32,640 bases of DNA, from positions 1 through 32,640 of the forward strand of contig NZ_JAFQXT010000038.1 of assembly GCF_017406825.1 (NCBI RefSeq), given 5' to 3'. The stretch comes from Methanobrevibacter sp. (GTDB lineage Archaea > Methanobacteriota > Methanobacteria > Methanobacteriales > Methanobacteriaceae). A model generated the notes under the pieces. That model was not told the origin of the DNA. It did not search any database and saw nothing but the letters and a program-made list of their open reading frames with translations. Positions 1-9,077 of the stretch are shown here, piece after piece (position 1 is the stretch's first letter; every line of letters starts with the position of its first letter). Both the position numbers and the translations under genes were made by a program.

Positions 1-100
1 CATGTTAACACATCCTATGTATCTATATTGTTATTATCTTATAAAAAACAATACATTTAAATGTTAAATATAAAGTAATTAATAACAATAAGGTGATAGT

Positions 101-970
101 TTGAGTTTTGATGTCAAGGAAGCAATTTTAATATTCGTTCGAGGAGTCCTGATGGGGTCTGCCGATATCGTTCCGGGAGTTTCAGGCGGAACAATCGCAT
201 TGATTACAGGAATTTACGCTCATCTGGTGGAAGCAATAAGTAATATTAAATTCGGATTTCTAAAACCGTTATTAAAAGCGGATTTCAGGGGATTCTGGAA
301 TCAGATGCTTGAAGAGATAGATTTCAAATTCTTCATTCCATTGGTTTTGGGTATCGCAGTGGCATTCCTGACATTGGCAAAGGTGGTTACCTACTGCATG
401 GATAACCATACCGCTTTGACATATTCATTTTTCTTGGGACTTATTATTGCCTCAGCAGTTATCCTATTTAAAAAGCTCAACGAAATCAACTTGAAAAACA
501 TATTCTTTGCCTTGATGGGCGCTGTTCTGACTTATATATTCGTAAGCCTCAATCCGATAGCTGCAAATCATTCACTGCTTGTAATATTCATTTCCGGAAT
601 GATTGCGATTTGTGCAATGATATTGCCGGGAATTTCAGGTTCCTTTTTGCTGTTGCTATTGGGACAGTACAAATACATGTTGAATGCACTTCACCAACTT
701 CATTTCACTGAAATAATCGTTTTTGTTGTAGGAGCATTGATAGGAATACTTGGATTTTCAAAAATACTCAATTTCCTGCTTAAGAATCATGAGGAAGTGA
801 CAATGGCATTTCTCATTGGTGTAATGCTCGGGTCACTTAAAGTTCCGGCTGTGGAGATTGTAAATTCAGTAAGCATGAATATCTCAGGTCTGTTGCCATG
901 CATTATCGTTGCTCTAATAGGATTTGTGCTGATTATTGTTTTGGAAACCAGATTTGATTATATGGAATAA
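101..970 (+). CDS. DUF368 family membrane protein, likely polyprenyl-phosphate transporter
   Basis: This 289-residue, strongly hydrophobic protein has the internal duplication typical of DUF368. A PGVSGGT loop lies near residues 25-31 and a matching PGISGS loop near 176-181, each at the edge of membrane segments. DUF368 proteins in bacteria (PopT) have been shown to return undecaprenyl phosphate across the membrane. In an archaeon the inferred substrate is the polyprenyl phosphate carrier used for cell-wall or N-glycan assembly. The start is a TTG, chosen because AAGGTGAT sits just upstream and the first residues lead straight into the conserved region. The gene seems to stand alone; the next gene begins 57 bases later with its own promoter-like sequence. 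The family assignment is firm and the archaeal substrate is inferred. Confidence 0.85.
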   Translation: MSFDVKEAILIFVRGVLMGSADIVPGVSGGTIALITGIYAHLVEAISNIKFGFLKPLLKADFRGFWNQMLEEIDFKFFIPLVLGIAVAFLTLAKVVTYCMDNHTALTYSFFLGLIIASAVILFKKLNEINLKNIFFALMGAVLTYIFVSLNPIAANHSLLVIFISGMIAICAMILPGISGSFLLLLLGQYKYMLNALHQLHFTEIIVFVVGALIGILGFSKILNFLLKNHEEVTMAFLIGVMLGSLKVPAVEIVNSVSMNISGLLPCIIVALIGFVLIIVLETRFDYME

Positions 971-1027
971 TCAAATTCTTACTATTTTTTTAAAATTTAT
1001 TAACAATTAATTATAAATCTAAATATA

Positions 1028-3619
1028 ATGCTGGTTTTAAAAAAGATAAAAAAACAGTGGAGATTATATCCGATCGGTTCTCCGAAGGGCGCATTGAATC
1101 ATAAAAGGGAACCGGAATTTGTAGGCAATATCAAATTCAGCGATGATGGGGATTCGATATCCATTTCCAGATTCGTCGCGGATTATAATTTTAAGGACAA
1201 TTCCACTTTGAATGAAAAGTTGGTTCCTCCGGGAGAGGTTGTCAAGCTCTTGCGTTCACAGGCAGTATTTCTTGCAACTCCTGACAAGAAAGTTGAAAAC
1301 TATCTGAAATCACTTAATATCAAAGTAAGGCACACTCAGGTATGTGATTTCTGCGCCTATGAAGGAAACATTACCATTGTGAATTCTGAGTTTTCATATA
1401 AACATAATAACCAGCTAATCTGTAAGAACTGTGCTCATGATACGATTAAGGAGGAGTTGAAACTTCAGGGTTTTGACAAAAAGATATTCAGAAACCTAAA
1501 ATCAACCCTGGAAAAAACAGGCAGTCTGGAAAAGACATTGTCGGTTTTGGACCCTCACTTCGATCCGTTGAAGAACAAACAGTTGACCTTATTCGATAAG
1601 ACCAGAAAATCAAAGCATATCATACCTCCGGTTGACATGAAACGGCTTAAGATTCCAAAGGAATTCAAGGAAGTTTTGCTGGACTCAGGAAACACTGAAC
1701 TGTTGCCTGTTCAGTATTTGGCCATTAAAGAGGGATTATTGAAAGGAGAGGATTTGCTGGTTGTCAGTGCAACAGGTTCTGGAAAGACATTGGTAGGGGA
1801 ACTTGCGGGAATTACGAAAGCGCTTGAAGGCCATAAGTTCGTTTTCCTGACACCGTTGGTTGCCCTTGCAAACCAGAAATACCGCGATTTCAAAAAGAAA
1901 TACTCAAAGCTTGGGTTGAAGGTAGCCATTAAGGTCGGTAGGAATCGTGTAAAAGCGAAAGGCGAATTGAAATTGCCGGATTCTGATGTATCCAAAGCGG
2001 ATATTGTGGTTGCAACATATGAAGGAATTGATTATCTTCTAAGGAACGGCAACTCAAAGAGTTTATCCAATTTGGGCGTTGTACTGATTGATGAAATCCA
2101 CATGATTGACGATGAAGACCGTGGAACACGTCTCAATGGATTAATAAAAAGAATAAAACATTTATATCCCAAAACCCAAATCATAGGACTTTCAGCAACA
2201 GTCAAAAATCCTGATTTCCTGTCTGAAGAGTTTAACATGAAGCTGGTCGAATATTCCGAAAGGCCGGTTCCTTTGGAAAGGCATTTGGTTTATGTAAGAA
2301 ACGAGTCCCAAAAACGTCATATCATGCAGAAACTGGTTAAAAGGGAATTCAACACCAAATCCAAGAAGGGTTTCAGAGGTCAAACAATCATATTTACTAA
2401 TTCAAGACGAAAAACCCATCAGATTGCCAATTTCCTAAACAATAAGCAGGTCAATGCCCATGCATATCATGCGGGATTATCCTATTATAAAAAGGAAAAG
2501 ATAGAAAAGGACTTCGATAAGGGTAAGATATCCTGCGTTGTCACAACGGCCGCCCTTGCGGCGGGTGTGGACTTTCCGGCTTCACAGGTAATCTTCGATT
2601 CATTGGTGATGGGAAACAAATGGATCAATCCAAACGAGTTTTCGCAGATGCTTGGACGTGCGGGAAGACCGTCCTATCATGACAGGGGTATAGTTTACCT
2701 TCTTCCTGAAGTTGGAAATGACTTTGCAGGCGAATCGGAAGAGGCAATGGCGTTGGACCTTCTTGAAAGCAACAGCGATGACGTATACATTGAATATGAT
2801 GAAGAGTCATCATACGAACAGATTTTGGCGGATATCTCTTCAACATCCATAAAATCCTTCGATGAGTTGAACAGATTTTATAAAGATATCGATGTTCCGA
2901 TAAGCATCAGGATAGCCGTTGATGAAATGGAGGATTTGGGCCTAATCAAAAGAACCGCTGACAATAAACTGGAAGTCACTAAGTATGGAAGGGCAGCATC
3001 AGTTTCATTTTTATCAATCGAGGATGCGGAATTCATTAAGAATACCTTAAATGACCATAATTATCTGAAAAGATATGTCGGTTTGTCCCCTATGTACAAG
3101 AAAAAGGAAAAGTATGACAAACTGAAGGTCTTGATTTTAGCGATGGCAATTGATTTGGAGATGTTTGAAAACGCATATCTTTCAAGTGTTGTTCACAATC
3201 AGATATCAAATGCCCTGAAAATCAAATTTTCAACAAGGCTGTTTGCAGAATCCACATTGGACATAATATCTTCAGGCGAGGCAATAGGAAAGTTGGATAA
3301 GAAATTCCAGGATGCCTTGATTGGTCTTCAAACAGACTTCATGCAATGCAGATGTCAGGACAGGCCATTCTGCCAGTGTCTGCAGAGGGGAATATCAGAG
3401 TTCATTGTTCATGAAAGGCTTAAGGGAAAGGACCCGCAGGACATTTCAAATAAACTTTTCAGAAAATATCAAATTCAAGTCTATCCGGGAGACATTTTCT
3501 CATGGCTTGACAATTTTGTCAAAAATTTAGATGCAATTAAAAGAATCTCAAGTTCATTTAATAAGAATAATATAGTTAAAAAAACTAACTATCTAATAAA
3601 GAAAATTGAAAATGGGTGA
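1028..3619 (+). CDS. Large DEAD/DEAH-box helicase with zinc-binding segments (DUF5814-like)
   Basis: This 863-residue superfamily 2 helicase has Walker A ATGSGKT near residues 248-254, a DEIH box at about 355-358, motif III LSAT near 388, and motif VI QMLGRAGRP near 540. Before the helicase core, around residues 105-138, two CxxC pairs (CDFC and CKNC) resemble a zinc ribbon. A second cysteine cluster, CRCQ...FCQC, lies near 768-780 in the C-terminal region. The order suggests the archaeal family annotated with DUF5814, but that name comes from memory. It probably unwinds or remodels DNA or RNA; the substrate cannot be told. No ribosome binding site precedes the ATG, and an ATTTATTAAC element lies about 30 bases upstream, suggesting a leaderless mRNA. 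The stop overlaps the ribosome binding site of the following HerA-like gene, indicating translational coupling. Confidence 0.85.
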   Translation: MLVLKKIKKQWRLYPIGSPKGALNHKREPEFVGNIKFSDDGDSISISRFVADYNFKDNSTLNEKLVPPGEVVKLLRSQAVFLATPDKKVENYLKSLNIKVRHTQVCDFCAYEGNITIVNSEFSYKHNNQLICKNCAHDTIKEELKLQGFDKKIFRNLKSTLEKTGSLEKTLSVLDPHFDPLKNKQLTLFDKTRKSKHIIPPVDMKRLKIPKEFKEVLLDSGNTELLPVQYLAIKEGLLKGEDLLVVSATGSGKTLVGELAGITKALEGHKFVFLTPLVALANQKYRDFKKKYSKLGLKVAIKVGRNRVKAKGELKLPDSDVSKADIVVATYEGIDYLLRNGNSKSLSNLGVVLIDEIHMIDDEDRGTRLNGLIKRIKHLYPKTQIIGLSATVKNPDFLSEEFNMKLVEYSERPVPLERHLVYVRNESQKRHIMQKLVKREFNTKSKKGFRGQTIIFTNSRRKTHQIANFLNNKQVNAHAYHAGLSYYKKEKIEKDFDKGKISCVVTTAALAAGVDFPASQVIFDSLVMGNKWINPNEFSQMLGRAGRPSYHDRGIVYLLPEVGNDFAGESEEAMALDLLESNSDDVYIEYDEESSYEQILADISSTSIKSFDELNRFYKDIDVPISIRIAVDEMEDLGLIKRTADNKLEVTKYGRAASVSFLSIEDAEFIKNTLNDHNYLKRYVGLSPMYKKKEKYDKLKVLILAMAIDLEMFENAYLSSVVHNQISNALKIKFSTRLFAESTLDIISSGEAIGKLDKKFQDALIGLQTDFMQCRCQDRPFCQCLQRGISEFIVHERLKGKDPQDISNKLFRKYQIQVYPGDIFSWLDNFVKNLDAIKRISSSFNKNNIVKKTNYLIKKIENG

Positions 3620-3623
3620 AGCA

Positions 3624-5207
3624 ATGTATGCCGAAGACAAAATATTAATTGGCTGTAATGAGAATACTGACGTGTTTTTATTACCAAAACTGGCTAACCG
3701 TCATGGTCTGATAGCCGGAGCAACAGGGACTGGTAAAACTGTAACTTTAAAAGTATTGGCAGAATCATTTTCTGATTTAGGAGTCCCTGTATTTTTAGCG
3801 GATATGAAAGGAGATATTTCAGGACTTGCAAAAGTAGGTTCAGGAAACGATTTTATTACTAAAAACAGGGAAAGATACGGTCTTGACGCGAAAGGATTCA
3901 AATTCAAGGAATATCCTGTGGAATTTTGGGACCTGTTCGGTCAAAAGGGACTTCCTGTAAGGGTAACATTATCCGAAATGGGACCTGTATTGCTTTCCAA
4001 AATTTTAAATTTATCCGAAGCGCAATCCGGCGTATTGAACATCGTATTCAGAGTGGCGGATGAAAATTCACTTCCGATAATTGATTTGAAGGATTTAAAA
4101 TCAATGATTAATTATGTCGTTGAAAACAAGGCTCAAATCGAAGGCCAATATGGAGCAATTGCCGAGAAATCTGCAAATACAATCCTAAGAAGTTTGATTA
4201 CCCTTGAAGATCAAGGGGGAAACGATTTCTTCGGAGAACCTGCATTGGAGCTCGATGACTTCATACAGGTAGACGATAACGGAAATGGTGTAATCAACAT
4301 TCTGGATGCTCAGAAATTAACCATGTCTCCTGAAATCTATTCCACATTCCTGCTTTGGATGTTGTCTAACTTATTTGAAAAGCTACCTGAAGTGGGTGAC
4401 ATGGACAAGCCTAAATTCGTATTCTTCTTTGATGAGGCACATCTATTATTCGACGACATGTCTCCTGAATTCGGCAAAAAAATAGAACAGATTGTACGTT
4501 TAATCAGGTCAAAAGGCGTTGGAGTATACTTCATTTCACAGTCCCCAGCAGACATTCCGGATGATGTATTGGCGCAATTGGGAAATCGTGTTCAACATGC
4601 ACTTCACGCATACACTCCAAAAGATCAAAAAGCGGTAAAGGTTGCAGCAGAAACCTTCAGGGCAAATCCTAATTTCGATACTGCTGAAGTGATTTCCAAT
4701 TTGGGAATCGGTCAAGCATTGGTATCAGTTTTGGATGAAAAGGGCGTACCTACAGTGGTCGAGCAGGTGGATATTGTGCCTCCGCAAAGCCACATCGGAG
4801 CCATTGAAGATGATTTAAGGAATCAGCTAATCGATATTTCAACCTTGAAATCCAAATACGGTGAAGCTGTCGATGCACAATCCGCTTATGAAATGTTGTT
4901 GGCTAAAATTGATGAAAATCCAAACATCGAAAGTGAAGTGGCTCCTGAAGTCATTGAAGAGGTCAAGGCACAGACTCAACCGGCACCCGAACAGCCTCAA
5001 CAGGAAGCTCCACAACAGCCTGGTGCCGCGGATTTATTGGGAGGCATTTTAGGGACTGTTTTAGAAGGACAAACAAAAAAAGGTAAAAGGGCTAAAAAGA
5101 CCACTACCCAAAAGGTTGTAGAAAAGGCAGCAACTCAAGCCGCCACCACTGTTACCCGTGAGGTTTCCAAAGGAATCATTAGAGGAATATTCGGACAGAT
5201 GAAATAG
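3624..5207 (+). CDS. HerA-like P-loop ATPase (DUF853 / YjgR-type)
   Basis: The product (527 residues from this start) has a Walker A GATGTGKT at residues 32-39 and a DEAH Walker B at 270-273, followed by FDDMSPEFGKKIEQIVRLIRS and an FISQSP sensor-like segment. This is the order seen in DUF853 proteins of the HerA/FtsK branch, whose members are presumed DNA-translocating or nucleic-acid ATPases. A proline- and glutamine-rich linker follows near residues 448-465. The end is a basic alanine-rich tail closing in a GIFG segment, as in YjgR-like proteins. I chose ATG 3624 because GGGTGA at 3614-3619 sits four bases upstream, the spacing used by its neighbours; a TTG at 3606 or ATG at 3612 would overlap the helicase stop. 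The upstream helicase and downstream winged-helix-like gene appear co-transcribed, so a joint role in nucleic-acid processing is plausible. Confidence 0.87.
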   Translation: MYAEDKILIGCNENTDVFLLPKLANRHGLIAGATGTGKTVTLKVLAESFSDLGVPVFLADMKGDISGLAKVGSGNDFITKNRERYGLDAKGFKFKEYPVEFWDLFGQKGLPVRVTLSEMGPVLLSKILNLSEAQSGVLNIVFRVADENSLPIIDLKDLKSMINYVVENKAQIEGQYGAIAEKSANTILRSLITLEDQGGNDFFGEPALELDDFIQVDDNGNGVINILDAQKLTMSPEIYSTFLLWMLSNLFEKLPEVGDMDKPKFVFFFDEAHLLFDDMSPEFGKKIEQIVRLIRSKGVGVYFISQSPADIPDDVLAQLGNRVQHALHAYTPKDQKAVKVAAETFRANPNFDTAEVISNLGIGQALVSVLDEKGVPTVVEQVDIVPPQSHIGAIEDDLRNQLIDISTLKSKYGEAVDAQSAYEMLLAKIDENPNIESEVAPEVIEEVKAQTQPAPEQPQQEAPQQPGAADLLGGILGTVLEGQTKKGKRAKKTTTQKVVEKAATQAATTVTREVSKGIIRGIFGQMK

Positions 5208-5215
5208 GTGATATT

Positions 5216-5707
5216 ATGGCACATCCACATATCGATGCAATCGCTAACATGCCTGCTTCAGCACTAATAGGTATTATTGAAGAGTCTAAGATGACTTATG
5301 TACGTGAAAATCTAAGCATATTCTTGCATGAAAGTCAGATTAAACTACTAAAACAGGTTAAAAAGCATGAAAAACCTCATCACAGAAAAATCAGAATTAA
5401 GCAATTCGAAAAAGCCAAAAAGGATGATTTGTTTAACATTCATTTAGGATTATATTTGAAGAAATATGAAAAGCTGGCAAAAATCGGCCTGATTGAAGTT
5501 GACAAACAGCCTAGTGATGGGCTTGAGTACGATTGCAGATTAACCCCTGATGGCATTGAAATTTTAGATGAGATTGCAAATCTTGAAAAGGAATGGGAAA
5601 GTGTTGTTGGTATAAATGACAATGATTTGGAAGTTTTAAAGAATTTAGCTCTCAATTCCTTTGAAATAACATACAATCACAAGAAAAACAGGGAATTTAT
5701 ATTTTAG
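5216..5707 (+). CDS. Uncharacterised protein with winged-helix-like C-terminal half
   Basis: I do not recognise this 163-residue protein. Its N-terminal part is basic and helical, with a lysine- and histidine-rich stretch near residues 45-60. The middle contains a KYEKLAKIGLIEV segment followed by a polar turn and CRLTPDGIEILDEI near residues 105-120, which resembles the wing and last helix of MarR/ArsR-type winged helices. A DNA-binding or helicase-partner role is therefore possible but unproven. It starts eight bases after the HerA-like gene, with AGGTGAT four bases before the ATG, so it should be the last gene of that operon. A strong hairpin terminator follows immediately. Confidence 0.75.
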   Translation: MAHPHIDAIANMPASALIGIIEESKMTYVRENLSIFLHESQIKLLKQVKKHEKPHHRKIRIKQFEKAKKDDLFNIHLGLYLKKYEKLAKIGLIEVDKQPSDGLEYDCRLTPDGIEILDEIANLEKEWESVVGINDNDLEVLKNLALNSFEITYNHKKNREFIF

Positions 5708-5711
5708 AATA

Positions 5712-5752
5712 GCTATTGAATTATCCTTTCAATAGCCCAATCTCTTTTTTTT
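5712..5752 (+). terminator. Hairpin plus T-tract terminator
   Basis: GCTATTGAA at 5712-5720 and TTCAATAGC at 5728-5736 form a perfect nine-base stem with a seven-base loop. An eight-base T run lies at 5745-5752. It follows the stop codon of the winged-helix-like gene by a few bases and should end the helicase-HerA transcript. Confidence 0.7.
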
Positions 5753-5800
5753 AAAGGCCTATGAAAAATTTTATTAGTTTTTTCATTCTAAATTATATTC

Positions 5801-6214
5801 ATGATTTTCAAACTTAAAAGCAGGGGCCATAAGAATGTGACTTCCCTTCACAAATCTACCTTTGAAGTTACAAAGGATGCTGAAATAGGTCCAACTGCTG
5901 ATTGCATTGTCGGAACATCAGCAGATAAGTCAATGTTAAATTTTCCAGAGGAGTTTAAAGACAAAATTGCTGATTCTAATACTAAAATCACTGTTATATT
6001 AGATACTGAGAACGGTCATGATGAAATAACCGGTTTTGGTCATGAGGATTTGACTTTAACCCATCCTACTGATATTGTTTGCCGCAAAAGCGATTTCACC
6101 TGTTCACGTACCCTAATGATTCATGCAGATAAGGCGGCTTGTGATCTTGATGAGGCATTGATTGAAGATTTAAAAAATGAGAAAATTATGGAAGTTACCA
6201 TAAAATTATGCTAA
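5801..6214 (+). CDS. DUF371 domain-containing protein
   Basis: This 137-residue protein matches the archaeal DUF371 family. It begins with the conserved RGHKNVTSLHKSTFEVTKD region and continues with TADCIVGTSADKS, then a GHEDLTLTHP segment and a CRKSDFTCSRTLMIHADKAA segment near the end. The biochemical function of DUF371 is unknown; small family proteins of this kind cover nearly the full length. Its cysteines at about 103, 108 and 121 could bind a metal, which is an inference only. The ATG has no ribosome binding site, and an AT-rich TTTATTAG element lies about 30 bases upstream, which suggests a leaderless mRNA. The preceding terminator separates it from the helicase operon, and a tRNA gene follows. 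Confidence 0.85.
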   Translation: MIFKLKSRGHKNVTSLHKSTFEVTKDAEIGPTADCIVGTSADKSMLNFPEEFKDKIADSNTKITVILDTENGHDEITGFGHEDLTLTHPTDIVCRKSDFTCSRTLMIHADKAACDLDEALIEDLKNEKIMEVTIKLC

Positions 6215-6224
6215 AAATAGTTAA

Positions 6225-6235
6225 CTATATATAAC
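6225..6235 (+). promoter_or_regulatory. Putative TATA box for tRNA-Leu
   Basis: The sequence CTATATATAAC lies about 45 bases upstream of the mature tRNA 5' end, directly after the DUF371 gene. This distance fits an archaeal promoter with a short 5' leader removed by RNase P. It is assigned by position and sequence only. Confidence 0.45.
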
Positions 6236-6273
6236 TTAAAAAAGATATTTTTTCATAACTACTTTTGTTTTTT

Positions 6274-6357
<84 letters not shown>

Positions 6358-6571
6358 CTATTTAACTTCTGATTTTGGAAAACTTATGGTGAGGATTGAA
6401 AATTGGCAATTGAAATATGTTAAATTCACCATAAATAATCACATATACAGTCTGCAATGGATTGGAAAATAAAAATAAAATTATAGTTAGGAAATAACCT
6501 TAACTTTCACTAATATATTTATAGCATTTTAAATAAACCTATTAATAATTAAATTTGTATGGTGATAGATT

Positions 6572-7423
6572 ATGAAAGCTGTAATTCCAGCAGCAGGATT
6601 CGGAACAAGATTTTTGCCTGCTACTAAAGCGCAACCTAAGGAAATGTTGCCGGTTTATGATAAACCAACAATCCAGTATGTAATAGAGGAAGCGGTAGCT
6701 TCAGGAATTGACGATATTTTGATTGTTACCGGTAGAAATAAAAGATCTATTGAAGACCATTTCGACAAATCATTCGAACTAGAACAGACCCTACAAAGTG
6801 CAGGTAAAGATGACCGCTTAAAGCAGGTACGTGCAATCACTGACTTGGCCGATATCTGCTATGTAAGGCAAAAGGAACAAAGAGGCCTTGGAGATGCAAT
6901 CTACTGTGCCAAAAAACACATCGGCGGAGAACCGTTTGCAGTGCTTTTAGGAGATTCAATCACAAAAGGTCCTGTTCCATGCACCAAACAACTGATAGAT
7001 GTTTATGAAAAGTATGACGCTTCAGCAATTTCACTTGAGGAAGTGCCATATGAGAAAGTGGAAAGATACGGCATAATTAAAGGAACAGAAGTCGAAGACA
7101 ACGTTTACAATATTGAAAAGCTTGTTGAAAAACCTTTGGCTCACCAGGCTCCTTCCAATCTGGCAATTATGGGGCGTTATGTTCTGACACCTGACATATT
7201 TGACAAGATTGATGAAACAGTGCCTGGTGTCGGTGGGGAAATCCAGCTTACAGACGCACTTCAAAAGTTAGACTCAATCTATGGGGTAACATTCGAAGGA
7301 AAAACCTACGATATCGGAAACAGGTTCGAATGGCTGAAGACATCAATTGAATTTGCAATGGACGATCCTGAATCCAAAGATGATTTGATAGCATACATGA
7401 AAGAAATGATTAAAGAGGCATAA
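6572..7423 (+). CDS. galU: UTP--glucose-1-phosphate uridylyltransferase
   Basis: This 283-residue enzyme makes UDP-glucose from UTP and glucose 1-phosphate in the cytoplasm. The N-terminus has the nucleotidyltransferase signature AAGFGTRFLPATKAQPKEMLPV at about residues 6-27. YDKPTIQYVIEEA, RGLGDAIYCAK, the metal-binding LLGDS near 126-130, and VEKP follow, all in the GalU order, and the length is normal. GGTGATAG lies eight bases before the ATG, and AT-rich promoter sequence fills the preceding gap. It is the first gene of a tight four-gene operon (gaps of 1-2 bases) with an epimerase, a glycosyltransferase and a reductase. Its UDP-sugar probably feeds the downstream epimerase and envelope glycan synthesis. 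Confidence 0.93.
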   Translation: MKAVIPAAGFGTRFLPATKAQPKEMLPVYDKPTIQYVIEEAVASGIDDILIVTGRNKRSIEDHFDKSFELEQTLQSAGKDDRLKQVRAITDLADICYVRQKEQRGLGDAIYCAKKHIGGEPFAVLLGDSITKGPVPCTKQLIDVYEKYDASAISLEEVPYEKVERYGIIKGTEVEDNVYNIEKLVEKPLAHQAPSNLAIMGRYVLTPDIFDKIDETVPGVGGEIQLTDALQKLDSIYGVTFEGKTYDIGNRFEWLKTSIEFAMDDPESKDDLIAYMKEMIKEA

Positions 7424-7425
7424 TA

Positions 7426-8394
7426 ATGGAAACTCAAAGAATTTTAGTTACTGGCGGTAGCGGTTTTATTGGAACAAACCTCTGCAATGAACTTAGAAGC
7501 AGAGGCCATGAAGTATTGGCAGTTGATTTATTGCATCATGAAGGAGAAGCTGATTTATATTCAGATTCTTATTCAGATTATGTAAGAGGTGATGTAAGGA
7601 ATTATCGCCAAATGGAAAGGATATTCGATGACAATGACAAATTCGATTATGTCTACCACTTGGCCGCCGAATACGGAAGATGGAACGGTGAAGGATATTA
7701 TGAAAACCTTTGGGAAACCAATGTAATCGGCTTGAAGAATATGATACGCCTTCAGGAAAAACTGGGCTTCAGAATGATTTCATTTTCATCAGCTGAAGTT
7801 TACGGGGATTATGAGGGAATAATGTCCGAAGATGTAATGGAAAACGTTCCTATTTCCCAGACTTATCAGATGAACGATTATGCTATTTCAAAATGGGCCG
7901 GAGAGCTCATGTGCATGAACTCAGCCACCATGTTCGGAACTGAAACCGTACGCGTAAGGCCTGTAAACTGTTACGGACCTCATGAAGCTTACTCACCATA
8001 TAAAGGTTTCATTCCAATTTTCATATATAAAGCTCTGCATGGACTTCCATATTCCGTTCACATGGGCCACAAAAGAATAATCGATTACGTTGAAGATACT
8101 GTCAGAACCTTTGCAAACATTGTTGATAATTTCATTCCTGGAGAGGTTTACAATGTTGGAAGTAAACAGGAATGGGAAAGGGACATCAAACAGTACTCTG
8201 ATATGGTTCTGGATGCAGTTGGTGTTGACGATTCATTGGTTACATACACTCCTGCCGAAGAATTCACAACAAAAGTCAAAACAATTGACTTTTCAAAGGC
8301 CATTCGTGATTTAAAACATGATCCACAGGTTCCGCCTGAAGAGGGCATTAAAAGAACAGTTGAATGGATGAAAGATTACTATAGAATAGAATAA
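7426..8394 (+). CDS. NAD-dependent sugar epimerase/dehydratase (extended SDR)
   Basis: This 322-residue extended short-chain dehydrogenase has the NAD-binding GGSGFIG motif at residues 10-16 and an acidic D34 after the second strand. D56 follows in RGDV, and YHLAAEYG at 77-84. The catalytic pair is Y152xxxK156 (YAISK), preceded by SSAEVYG at 121-127. RPVNCYGPHE near 178-187 is the usual substrate-binding segment. Family members interconvert or dehydrate nucleotide sugars; a UDP-sugar substrate is suggested by galU two bases upstream. The exact reaction (4-epimerase, dehydratase or UXS-like) cannot be told. The next glycosyltransferase gene starts one base after its stop. Confidence 0.88.
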   Translation: METQRILVTGGSGFIGTNLCNELRSRGHEVLAVDLLHHEGEADLYSDSYSDYVRGDVRNYRQMERIFDDNDKFDYVYHLAAEYGRWNGEGYYENLWETNVIGLKNMIRLQEKLGFRMISFSSAEVYGDYEGIMSEDVMENVPISQTYQMNDYAISKWAGELMCMNSATMFGTETVRVRPVNCYGPHEAYSPYKGFIPIFIYKALHGLPYSVHMGHKRIIDYVEDTVRTFANIVDNFIPGEVYNVGSKQEWERDIKQYSDMVLDAVGVDDSLVTYTPAEEFTTKVKTIDFSKAIRDLKHDPQVPPEEGIKRTVEWMKDYYRIE

Positions 8395-8395
8395 T

Positions 8396-9076
8396 ATGAA
8401 AGTCATTGTAATTATTCCTGCTTTCAATGAGCAGGCAGCTATTGGAGAGGTCGTTAGAAAATCGCTCCAATACGCTGACGATGTTTTAGTTGTAGATGAC
8501 GGAAGTATCGACAATACTTCCCAAATCGCACAGGATGCAGGTGCATCCCTTTTAAAACATCCCACTAATTTTGGAAAGGGCGTTTCCCTAAAAGACGCAT
8601 TCAACAATGTAAACGGATATGATGTTGTTGTTACAATCGATGGTGACGGACAGCACAATCCCGATGAAATACCTGATTTGATTAAACCTATCCTTGAAGA
8701 CAAGGCTGATTTTGTAAACGGGAGCAGATATATCAACGGATTTGAGGAAAATACTCCTGCTTACAGGCGTGTCGGTCAAAAGGTTTTGGATATAGCCACC
8801 AACATCACAGCCGGAACCAATGTAACGGATTCACAAAGCGGTTTTAGAGCATTCAAGGGCGATACCATTTCCTGCTATAAATTCAGAGACCCCGGTTTTG
8901 GAATAGAAAGTGAAATGATAGCCGATGCTGCTGAAAATAACTTCAGAATCCTTGAAGTTCCAATAACAGTAAAGTATGATGTTGAAAACTCATCAACCAA
9001 AGGACCTGTCACCCACGGTGTCGGAGTCCTGCTGAAAATCGTCAAGGACAAATTAATCAGAATGACAAAACGATAG
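8396..9076 (+). CDS. Family 2 glycosyltransferase, DPM1-like
   Basis: This 226-residue protein is a GT-A fold glycosyltransferase. It opens with VIVIIPAFNEQAAIGEVV, has DDGS at residues 34-37 and a DGDGQHNPDEI metal-binding segment at 82-92, then a GSRY motif and TDSQSGFRAF near 152-161. This matches dolichyl-phosphate mannose synthase-like enzymes, which move a sugar from a nucleotide to a polyprenyl phosphate. No membrane helix is evident, so it probably acts at the inner face of the membrane. Its place after galU and an epimerase suggests it uses that operon's nucleotide sugar for surface glycan or N-glycan synthesis. Donor and acceptor are unproven. Confidence 0.88.
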   Translation: MKVIVIIPAFNEQAAIGEVVRKSLQYADDVLVVDDGSIDNTSQIAQDAGASLLKHPTNFGKGVSLKDAFNNVNGYDVVVTIDGDGQHNPDEIPDLIKPILEDKADFVNGSRYINGFEENTPAYRRVGQKVLDIATNITAGTNVTDSQSGFRAFKGDTISCYKFRDPGFGIESEMIADAAENNFRILEVPITVKYDVENSSTKGPVTHGVGVLLKIVKDKLIRMTKR

Positions 9077-9077
9077 C

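Noticed and set aside
1..100. Start of a divergent minus-strand gene at the window edge (CAT at bases 1-3)
   Set aside because: Only the possible start codon would be inside the window, and no ribosome binding site is visible on that strand.
8311..8736. 141-codon open frame on the minus strand
   Set aside because: It straddles the junction of the epimerase and glycosyltransferase genes, both firmly identified, and has no recognisable domain.
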